Source of the DNA: SAR116 cluster bacterium
GTDB taxonomy: Bacteria; Pseudomonadota; Alphaproteobacteria; Puniceispirillales; UBA1172
Reading direction: 5' to 3'
Length of the DNA stretch: 8,813 nt
Assembly (NCBI GenBank): GCA_002691725.1
Contig: NZIT01000002.1
Span: 1-8,813, forward strand
Below, piece after piece: positions 1 through 6,175 of this stretch. Under the pieces are notes generated by a model. It saw only the letters and a list, made by a program, of their open reading frames with translations, had not been told where the DNA came from and did not search any database. A program made the translations under genes and the position numbers. Numbering within the stretch: position 1 is the first letter of the stretch; each line of letters starts with the position of its first letter.

Positions 1-3000
1 CAGGCGCTGGCGTCTCACTCACCACAAACTGCACTGGCTTGCTCTTATCAGGGCTCACCGCACACAGCGTCTGCGACTTCTTCGGGCTCAACACAAACTC
101 CTTGGCTCCCTGCGTCAGCTGACTGCCTGCTGACACCTGCAAATCAAACTGGCCTAGCGCATCCCCTTGCTTCTTCACCGTCACGCAGCTCGGTGGTGTT
201 GGCTCATTGACTTGCCTCGTAGGCGGAACAAACACCTGCGGCTCAGGAGGAATCACCACCACAGGCTCAGGTGGCCGCTGGTAATAATTGTTCTCCAAGG
301 TGAGATCCAAGGTGCGTCCGGCCTGAAGATCCCGCGCAGAAATCACAATCTTTCCGTTGGCATTGGCCCTTGGAGTCACAGCATCTGGGGTCACTCCACT
401 AGGGAGAGTTTCCACCAGCTCAATATCACCGGAGAAGTTTGACTTCTGATAACAAACGATTGGCGCGTAGGAGCCCTGGGTGAGATCCAACTGGTGCTCA
501 AAGCTGTAGGGGGAACCAGTGCCGGGCTGCTGTTGAAGAACACCTTGTGCATCAGGGATGCTCAACGGCACAGAGCTGATGAACTTCAATCCCACCTGGG
601 TTGCTCCGGCCGGTGGTTGGCCAATATTCAATTTGCGAACCCGCAAGCAAGCCTTGCCCGCTGGCACAGAAACAGACGGGCGATATTCATTCACCAACGT
701 CACACGATCGGTGTTTCCAGCAATGATGTTGAGCCCGGAGACCGTGATGGTGTTCCCCGATGGCGCCACTGAGGGGGTAAATGATTGCTCCTGACCCTGA
801 GCATTCGCTGATTGGCGTGAAGCTGCTTGGATCGCACCAAGGGAAGGCTGCCACTGACTCCCAGGCCGGATTGTTTCTTGAACTTGAGGCTTCCACGTCT
901 CCCCCTGACGCAGCAGCTGGCATCGCTGCGCTGATTGATTGCTCTTGAGCTCAGGGAGCACATTTTGCAGCTGCCCATTGGAGCCAATCTTGATCGCGCT
1001 CACACCAGGAAAGTCCTGAGGAGAAACGGATTGGCCGTTGCGCAACCAAGCCTTTTCTACTTCGAGGCATGCTTTCCCAACCAACTCAGTCTTAGGAACA
1101 TTGACCAAGGTCACAGCGTTGTTGCGGCTGGCTTGTTTGGGCTGCATTGACTGACCCGCAGCAGCCACAACGGCACCATTCACCAATGTTTGGTAATGGG
1201 TGAACTGTGCATTTGAATTTTCAGCTTCGGTCACCGCAAATGATTGAAGCTGCCCCTGCGGTAAACATTTGGTCTGTGGCTGGCCAGGGGTCAGGCTGAA
1301 ATCAAAGACCTTGGAACCCCCTCGACCATTGGTTGTCAGCCTGACGTCAAATGTCTGCGAAGCATCTTGCTGGGATTGGCCCTGAACTTCCAGGCGCTTA
1401 TCCAAACGGATGCATCGCTGGCGATCTCGCGCACGGTTAACAACCTGAAGCGTTGGCGTGTTGCTCTGGCCAGCAACGATTGTGGCTTGATCGGTTTTTT
1501 GAACCACATCGATATCTCGCTGACCAGGGTTCAACGCTTCTGTGGCCTTCACCTGAACGCTCTGACCAGGCTGGAGACCGCCGTAGCACTTGGTGCCGCT
1601 CTCCTGGCTCACCGTGAGGCTCTCGCCAGTATCGAGTCGCTGCAACGTAATCAGCGGAGAGCCGGCGTTGGCTGGTGGGTTGCCGATCCACTGCTTTTCA
1701 ACATTGACGCAAGCGGTGGTTCCAGGCCCCCCAGTGCACTCAGGGTTGGCGAACGTGAGCTTCAGAGGAGCTGGCTGACCTTGTCCGGCCGGCACACCAC
1801 TCACCTGGACTGTGCCCCCTGCAGCACGACCGCTTTGGAGTGATAGACCTTCGATCGGCGACTGCACCTTGGTGCCTTCAGTGGCATTGCGCTCGCGAAC
1901 AACAATGGAGCCAGAATGTTGGCTGGTGAAGTTACGCCGCAAAGGACACAGTCGATGGGGCCCTCCATTGGGGAGCATCGTGATGTTTTTCGCTCCGCCA
2001 TAGATCGACCTCAAGGCAGAATTGGGTTCAAACCGCAGCTGAGCCTCATCACAACCGGTTTTATAAACCTCAAGGCACGGATACACATAGCGCTGCTGAT
2101 TCTGGGCAGGTTGCTGAGGCTGATTGACTTGAATTTGGTTGGTATATGTCACCACATACTCCCTGCCAGCTTCTGGCACAAAACTGTTGCCAGCACCGCC
2201 TGGATCAACAGTGATCTCAGCAGGCATTGAAGTTGGTCTGTAGGTCTTGCCTCCCCAGCGCACCGATCCACTAACGGGAGTTTCTTGAAGCTGTAGCCGC
2301 TGACCAGCAGGAACAACGGCGCCAGAGGTTTGGGCCGTGCCGCCTGTTAGGCGGATGGGATTAAAACCGCTTCCCTCTTTGACTTGGATTTGTAGGGTTT
2401 TAATCAGTCTCTCAATAATTCGAGCATCACTGATGACATTTCCATCGGTGTCTTTAAAGATTTTCTGGGACTGAATCCTTGATAGGCCAGGCGATGAACA
2501 GCTCTCTTTGTAGGTACACGAAAGCACCGAACCAACCGAAGCCCCATCGCGAGGTGCTTGCAGGATGTTCTGCAGATGGGCTGGCCTGGAGGAATCAACA
2601 GGATTAAGCCCATCGCAACGGAAGGACTGCAGCTGCCCCTGACGCTCACCTCCTTCAGCCGGCGCATTCGGTCCGGGGAATTGGGCACCAGCGGGATCGG
2701 TCGAGATCTTGGTTGTGCCGCTCAGCAGGTTCTGCCACAGCAGCTGCGGCAAGGGAGCAATTAGCGTGCCAGCACTGCCGCAGCCAGCAATGGGCTGGCC
2801 ATTGCCATCGAGTTGCTGCGTTGTTGCCGTAGCGGTGACCTGGAGGGTGACGGGCGAAGGATCAGTGAGGTGACCCAAACAGGTTTCCGGGTTGTTGATA
2901 TCGCAAGCAGGAGCATTCGTCGGAGTGCTGCTGCCAAGGGTGAAATTGATCGCACCGGGCTGTTGCTGCGGAGCACCCCCTTCTGATTCGCAGCCGCTAC

Positions 3001-4519
3001 GGATCGCCGTGAGCTGCAAACAGCCACCAATGGGCACGGTGGTGGGCTGGCTGGCACCCGGCTCTTGAACCTGAACCGTTTGCCCATCGCCATTGCAAAG
3101 GGACTCCAGCGGCGGCATGGAGCCAGGAATGATCTGACTTCTTTCTTTCACCAACCCACCGGCAATCAGTGTCTTAAGCAGTACCGACTCTGGTGACTGC
3201 AGCGGGGCCTGGGGTTGCTGCAGGCCAGGTTGCGCTGGGCATGAATCACCTGAGCGTGGTGTAGAGCTCGCTGGCTCCTCAGGCTGCTCTGGGCTGGAGA
3301 CTTCCGAACTGGATCGGGTCAAGAAAATCCTGCCCTCGGAGGTGGTCTGCAGCTGCAGCTCTGGCTTTTCAGCGGTTTGCAACGACACCAGAGACGACTC
3401 CGGCGTAAGCAACTCCTTCTCTTGGCGTTGAAAGCGCTTGAGGCTGTCACGCACACAGACCGCTTCACCGGTGCCCTTCTCACCACCGTTGGGCTCGCAG
3501 CCTTGGCTGGGTTCAATCCCTGGGGGGCGCTCAGGGGGTTCCAGGCGCGTGCTGGTGATGGCCCAAGGCGCAACAGACCACAACGACGAGGGGATCGTTG
3601 GAATCGTCGCCACCGTGTAGGTCTTGAGCGGGAATTCGCGCTCAAGGGTGCTGTCAGTCGTTAGATGCTCGGTGACGGAGTAGCAGTCCGAGGTTCCCTC
3701 ACCCCCAGGTGGACATGGAGTCGTTGTTCGGATGGTGCCATTGAGCAAAAACCAGCGCGTGCGATCGGTTTCCTCATGCACGGTGCTCACGCCGCTGTGG
3801 TGAACCCCTGGATCGAGCTTCAAGAACGAACGGCTCGGCCGCACGTTGTTGAACACAAACTCCGTTGTGCCCTTGGCCTGGGGCTGAACGATGAAGCTGC
3901 TGGCCTCAGGAATGTTGACGCTGCCATCCACCACAATCCGCGGCGCCACCACCGACAAACCCTCCAAACCCGAAGGATTACGAAGTGGGCCGCTCAAGGT
4001 GGCCCCTTGGCCAATTTCGATCAGCCCATCGCCGGCCAGCGTGAGGTTGATCACCCCGGATGAGATGAACTCCTGAACATTGATTCCTGCCGTTGTCAGC
4101 AGGGTGTGATCGGTGATGATCTGCCCGCCCAGCACAGAGATGCCAGCGGGGTTCACCAAGATCACGCCGCCACCCACCTGGCCGCGCCCTTGGGTGGGCC
4201 GGCACTCGCCGCCGGCACTGAGGCAACTCTGCATCAAACCGCGGATCACCGAGCGAACGCCGCTGGTCACCTGGTTGAGCACCGTGGCACTGCGGGAAGG
4301 TTGGTAGTAGGTGACGATCTGATCGGGGCCGATCGAGAAGCGGTTCCAGTTGATAACGCTGCGCTGCGATGCGCTGCGAATGATCAACTCATTGCCGCTG
4401 AGCTGGATGCCAACCCGGCCTGCACGCACCGATGGCCCACTGGGCAGCTGCGCCTGGGCCGCGGGCATCACGCTCAGGCCCAGGGCCGTCGCTAGTAGTA
4501 ACCGTTGCAGATGCCCCAT
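1..4519 (-). CDS. Giant two-partner secretion exoprotein (TpsA), N-terminal 1506 codons, runs off left edge
   Basis: I followed this frame codon by codon from 4519 to 2 and found no stop; the C-terminus lies outside the window. Residues 1-23 (MGHLQRLLLATALGLSVMPAAQA) are a signal peptide with AQA cleavage. Residues about 24-255 are the TPS secretion domain (haemagglutinin-activity domain). Residues 256-400 show no family I recognise and carry Cys pairs C269/C279 and C341/C355. Residues 403-445 are a Ser/Pro/Gln/Glu-rich linker. Residues 446-700 are Cys-containing (C475, C500, C510, C539, C547, C580, C635, C668, C674) and unassigned. From about 705 a tandem array of diverged beta-sandwich-like modules runs to the edge, interrupted by a Pro-rich linker at 1415-1443. 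The protein is presumably exported through the TpsB encoded upstream and displayed or released as an adhesin-like exoprotein; ligand and role are unknown. Thirty Cys in 1506 residues is unusual for a TpsA. C-terminal anchoring or processing cannot be judged. Confidence 0.92.
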   Translation of the reverse strand, partial: MGHLQRLLLATALGLSVMPAAQAQLPSGPSVRAGRVGIQLSGNELIIRSASQRSVINWNRFSIGPDQIVTYYQPSRSATVLNQVTSGVRSVIRGLMQSCLSAGGECRPTQGRGQVGGGVILVNPAGISVLGGQIITDHTLLTTAGINVQEFISSGVINLTLAGDGLIEIGQGATLSGPLRNPSGLEGLSVVAPRIVVDGSVNIPEASSFIVQPQAKGTTEFVFNNVRPSRSFLKLDPGVHHSGVSTVHEETDRTRWFLLNGTIRTTTPCPPGGEGTSDCYSVTEHLTTDSTLEREFPLKTYTVATIPTIPSSLWSVAPWAITSTRLEPPERPPGIEPSQGCEPNGGEKGTGEAVCVRDSLKRFQRQEKELLTPESSLVSLQTAEKPELQLQTTSEGRIFLTRSSSEVSSPEQPEEPASSTPRSGDSCPAQPGLQQPQAPLQSPESVLLKTLIAGGLVKERSQIIPGSMPPLESLCNGDGQTVQVQEPGASQPTTVPIGGCLQLTAIRSGCESEGGAPQQQPGAINFTLGSSTPTNAPACDINNPETCLGHLTDPSPVTLQVTATATTQQLDGNGQPIAGCGSAGTLIAPLPQLLWQNLLSGTTKISTDPAGAQFPGPNAPAEGGERQGQLQSFRCDGLNPVDSSRPAHLQNILQAPRDGASVGSVLSCTYKESCSSPGLSRIQSQKIFKDTDGNVISDARIIERLIKTLQIQVKEGSGFNPIRLTGGTAQTSGAVVPAGQRLQLQETPVSGSVRWGGKTYRPTSMPAEITVDPGGAGNSFVPEAGREYVVTYTNQIQVNQPQQPAQNQQRYVYPCLEVYKTGCDEAQLRFEPNSALRSIYGGAKNITMLPNGGPHRLCPLRRNFTSQHSGSIVVRERNATEGTKVQSPIEGLSLQSGRAAGGTVQVSGVPAGQGQPAPLKLTFANPECTGGPGTTACVNVEKQWIGNPPANAGSPLITLQRLDTGESLTVSQESGTKCYGGLQPGQSVQVKATEALNPGQRDIDVVQKTDQATIVAGQSNTPTLQVVNRARDRQRCIRLDKRLEVQGQSQQDASQTFDVRLTTNGRGGSKVFDFSLTPGQPQTKCLPQGQLQSFAVTEAENSNAQFTHYQTLVNGAVVAAAGQSMQPKQASRNNAVTLVNVPKTELVGKACLEVEKAWLRNGQSVSPQDFPGVSAIKIGSNGQLQNVLPELKSNQSAQRCQLLRQGETWKPQVQETIRPGSQWQPSLGAIQAASRQSANAQGQEQSFTPSVAPSGNTITVSGLNIIAGNTDRVTLVNEYRPSVSVPAGKACLRVRKLNIGQPPAGATQVGLKFISSVPLSIPDAQGVLQQQPGTGSPYSFEHQLDLTQGSYAPIVCYQKSNFSGDIELVETLPSGVTPDAVTPRANANGKIVISARDLQAGRTLDLTLENNYYQRPPEPVVVIPPEPQVFVPPTRQVNEPTPPSCVTVKKQGDALGQFDLQVSAGSQLTQGAKEFVLSPKKSQTLCAVSPDKSKPVQFVVSETPAP
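2..2407 (-). repeat. Tandem array of seven diverged CnaB/SpaA-like modules in the exoprotein
   Basis: Module starts (residues): R0 about 705, R1 815, R2 937, R3 1036, R4 1151, R5 1291, R6 1444 (cut by the edge). R1-R6 start with C-x4-K: PCLEVYK, ACVNVEK, RCIRLDK, ACLEVEK, ACLRVRK, SCVTVKK. A second Cys follows 41-65 residues later (858, 978, 1085, 1200, 1356, 1486). A strand ending in Glu comes 13-18 residues after it (E876, E994, E1098, E1215, E1370, E1502). The last strand of each complete module carries Asn: LTFAN925, LQVVN1028, VTLVN1140, VTLVN1277, LTLEN1410. R0 has no Cys but keeps K714, E746 and N794 (VTYTN). The Lys/Glu/Asn arrangement is that of CnaB-type isopeptide domains. Module identity is so diverged that the repeat is visible only at these landmarks. 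Fold assignment is inference; the landmark periodicity is seen directly. Confidence 0.72.
191..277 (-). other. Proline-rich linker between modules R5 and R6 of the exoprotein
   Basis: Residues 1415-1443 contain 12 prolines in 29 residues, with repeated PPEP blocks (RPPEPVVVIPPEPQVFVPP) followed by EPTPP. It separates the fifth and sixth Cys-paired modules, whereas the earlier modules abut almost directly. Such segments usually form extended, stiff spacers. It may mark the start of a second block of modules beyond the left edge. Confidence 0.75.
3186..3313 (-). other. Low-complexity Ser/Pro/Gln/Glu linker in the exoprotein
   Basis: Residues about 403-445 are dominated by Ser, Pro, Gln and Glu (for example SSSEVSSPEQPEEPASS and QPGLQQPQAPLQSPES) and hold a single Cys (C427). 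The composition indicates a disordered spacer between the N-terminal secretion part and the Cys-containing middle region. No motif for cleavage or binding is recognised. Confidence 0.65.
3755..4450 (-). other. TPS secretion domain of the exoprotein
   Basis: Residues about 24-255 read like the conserved N-terminal domain that TpsB POTRA domains recognise. GNELIIRSASQRSVINWNRF (family consensus: ...VINWxxFSIG), then FSIGPDQIVTYYQPSRSATV and LNQV.SG are textbook. GGGVILVNPAGISVLGGQII (residues 114-133 region) corresponds to the family's NPNG motif, here NPAG at 123-126. LTTAGINVQEF follows where the second family motif is expected. A short insertion carrying C99 and C106 (QSCLSAGGECRP) sits before the NPAG motif. 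The family forms a short right-handed beta-helix. Domain end is approximate. Confidence 0.88.
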
Positions 4520-4534
4520 CAGAAGCACCACTCC
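4517..4534 (-). promoter_or_regulatory. TGATG stop-start overlap and distant ribosome-binding site of the passenger gene
   Basis: The TpsB stop TGA (4521-4519) and the passenger ATG (4519-4517) share one base. A GGAG lies at 4534-4531, 11 bases before the ATG, rather far for an efficient Shine-Dalgarno contact. Overlaps of this form usually mean translational coupling, in which ribosomes finishing the first gene reinitiate on the second. The start is further supported by the signal peptide that begins exactly there. Confidence 0.8.
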
Positions 4535-6105
4535 AGTCCGGCCCAGAGCTGCCAACCGGGGGTTTGATCGGCAGCATCCACGCCATAGGGGTTATCGAGT
4601 TCAGGCCCGATCGGATGGGTCAAAAGGGCCTGAAGGCTGGTGTCGGGTCGGAACTTCCAGCGCATGCCCGCGCCCGTTCCAAACAGAGAAAAGCTGTTCT
4701 TGAAAGGCTGACCAGCCCACTCCTGGCTGTACAAACGGCCCCATGCCCCATCCACCAAGCCAAAGAGCTTGAACTGGGGGGTGAAGTAGTAGGCCAGATC
4801 CAGCTGGCCAACGACCCCGTCGTTGCTCATGTTCTGCCCGGGTGGATAAGCCCGCACACCACCGGGGAAGCCCATGTTCATCGACTCGGTGAGATCGAGG
4901 TTGTTCACCAACGCCTTTTGAGCATTGATGTTCAGCGTTAGCTCGGTGAAGCGGCTGAGCATCTGCACGCGGTTCAAGCTGAGATTGGCCTTGGCAAAAA
5001 AGCCATCCACCCCCGGGCCGAAGGAGTCCTGGCTGTCCTGAACGGCGTCGTTATCGAGCACCATCTGCCCCATCGACACCGTGCCGAGCAGGTTGTTGAT
5101 GGCTTTGCCGGCAAAGTCGTTGTGCCACTGCTTGAACACGTTGCCGCGGCCTACGGTTTTGCTGCGATCGGTCAGCGGCTGTTCAAAGAAGTTGTTGATG
5201 TAGCGGGCCGCTTCGAAGTTGAACTGGGCAACGGTGGTGTAAGCGAGCTGTCGCTCGAGCGGCAGCTGCAGATCGAGCTTGAGCTGGCGGGTGTTGCCGG
5301 CAATGGCGTCGTTGGGAACACCGGGCTGGCCAACGACGGAATAATCATTCCAATTGAGCTTGACGGTGGCACTCGCCCCATTGGGCGCAAGCGGCAACTG
5401 GAATTTGGCCTTGGTGGCCCTTTGGGTCAGATCGGGTTTGAAGCCAGCCCCCTGCAGCTCCAAGTCGATGCGCTCACCGCGGCCCAAGAGATCATTGGCT
5501 TTGCCCTTGGCGCTGAGTTGGGCATCACCAAACAGACCGTTGATCAGGTTGTTGGGATCCACCTTGCCGTTCAGCAACTTGGTGTCGGAGATCTTCAGCA
5601 ACACATCCATGCGGTTGCTGCCAGGCACAGGAATCAACTGGCTTTTGGCCTTCACACCGGCCAAGTCGTTGAGCTTGAGGATCGATGACTCGAGCCGGTC
5701 CAAGTGGATCGGATCCCCTGGCTTGAGGTTGACCAACACGAACTGCCGCGCCCAGTCGTCATCGAGCCGGTGCGGGATCGAGGCATCCACCACCACCTCA
5801 CCAAGCACCTTGGGCTCAAACACCAACTGCAAAACACCGTCGGTGAGCTCTTGCTCAGGCAAGCGCAGCACACCCAGCACCTTGTGCCGCAGCAGCTCTT
5901 GTTCGAGGTTGTCGCGCAGCGCTTCGAGGTCAGCTGGCGAGAGCGGTTGGCCGAGCAACGGCTCGATCAGATCGGCATAGGCCTCCAACTCCACAGGAGC
6001 ACCATCCACCGCGACTTCACGCAGCTGCACCCTCTGAGCCGCGGCCACAGGAGAGGCCAAGCCGGCAGCGAGGGCCAATGCCAGTGGGAAGCGGAGAAGT
6101 CCCAT
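4519..6105 (-). CDS. Two-partner secretion outer-membrane transporter (TpsB; FhaC/ShlB/HecB family)
   Basis: 528 residues, a near-complete family length. The family forms an outer-membrane pore that exports its TpsA partner from the periplasm. A signal peptide (MGLLRFPLALALAAGLASPVAAA, cleavage near residue 23) supports the ATG start. POTRA1 spans about 25-98 (LREVAVDG to LVFEPKVLGEV). POTRA2 spans about 100-175 and has the typical NLKPGDPIHLDRLESSILKLNDLAGV pattern in which short loops precede a Leu-rich helix. The barrel follows from about 185, beginning with GRGERIDLELQGAG-like text after NDLLGRGE. The loop-6 signature appears as GGVRAYP (415-421), the VRAYP variant of the VRGY motif. The chain ends LEWCF, with the C-terminal Phe typical of BAM substrates. 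POTRA1 begins almost at the predicted cleavage site, leaving little room for the N-terminal plug helix of FhaC. The gene lies 70 bases after gltB and overlaps the passenger gene. Specificity for that passenger is inferred from the overlap. Confidence 0.93.
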   Translation of the reverse strand: MGLLRFPLALALAAGLASPVAAAQRVQLREVAVDGAPVELEAYADLIEPLLGQPLSPADLEALRDNLEQELLRHKVLGVLRLPEQELTDGVLQLVFEPKVLGEVVVDASIPHRLDDDWARQFVLVNLKPGDPIHLDRLESSILKLNDLAGVKAKSQLIPVPGSNRMDVLLKISDTKLLNGKVDPNNLINGLFGDAQLSAKGKANDLLGRGERIDLELQGAGFKPDLTQRATKAKFQLPLAPNGASATVKLNWNDYSVVGQPGVPNDAIAGNTRQLKLDLQLPLERQLAYTTVAQFNFEAARYINNFFEQPLTDRSKTVGRGNVFKQWHNDFAGKAINNLLGTVSMGQMVLDNDAVQDSQDSFGPGVDGFFAKANLSLNRVQMLSRFTELTLNINAQKALVNNLDLTESMNMGFPGGVRAYPPGQNMSNDGVVGQLDLAYYFTPQFKLFGLVDGAWGRLYSQEWAGQPFKNSFSLFGTGAGMRWKFRPDTSLQALLTHPIGPELDNPYGVDAADQTPGWQLWAGLEWCF

Positions 6106-6122
6106 GCCTGCTGAAAGCAGGC
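6106..6122 (-). promoter_or_regulatory. Small hairpin abutting the start codon of the TpsB gene
   Basis: On the minus strand the bases read GCCTGC-TTTCA-GCAGGC, a perfect 6-bp GC-rich stem with a 5-base loop. It ends one base before the ATG at 6105-6103. It occupies exactly the window where a Shine-Dalgarno site should be. The only purine-rich stretch there (AGG in the 3' stem arm) is too close to the ATG and would be base-paired. The structure is seen directly; a role in restraining translation initiation is inference. It lacks a following T-run, so it is not an intrinsic terminator. Confidence 0.45.
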
Positions 6123-6175
6123 GAAAGCTAATCAGCTCTCAAGCCGTTGCAACCTCTATTGCGGAACTGTTGGCC
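6106..6175 (-). other. 70-base gap between gltB and the TPS transporter gene
   Basis: This is the only intergenic stretch in the window. On the minus strand it has no hairpin followed by a U-run, so no intrinsic terminator for gltB is visible. A TTGCAA (6147-6152 region) could serve as a -35 box, but no convincing -10 hexamer lies 16-18 bases downstream, so I do not call a promoter. An in-frame TGA about 33 bases before the ATG limits any upstream extension of the next gene. Transcription could therefore read through from gltB or start at a weak or unrecognised promoter here. Confidence 0.5.

Noticed and set aside
299..490. 12-base direct repeat GGTGAGATCCAA at 299-310 and 479-490
   Set aside because: Both copies are in the same frame and encode LDLT in strands of module R5; two copies of a 12-mer from a common codon string are not evidence of a mobile or regulatory element.
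1367..1843. Plus-strand open frame of 158 codons
   Set aside because: Antisense to modules R2 and R3 of the exoprotein, whose landmark pattern shows that the minus strand is the coding one.
3347..3358. Palindromic CTGCAGCTGCAG
   Set aside because: Encodes LQLQ within the passenger; a chance product of codon choice rather than an operator.
4432..4941. Plus-strand open frame of 169 codons spanning the gene junction
   Set aside because: Antisense to the conserved end of the TpsB barrel and the passenger signal peptide; no recognisable protein features.
5122..5688. Plus-strand open frame of 188 codons
   Set aside because: Antisense shadow of the TpsB barrel and POTRA coding region; Gly/Leu/Val-rich without motifs.
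6106..6122. Hairpin read as an intrinsic terminator of gltB
   Set aside because: The stem is only 6 bp and is followed by ATGGGA, not a T-run.
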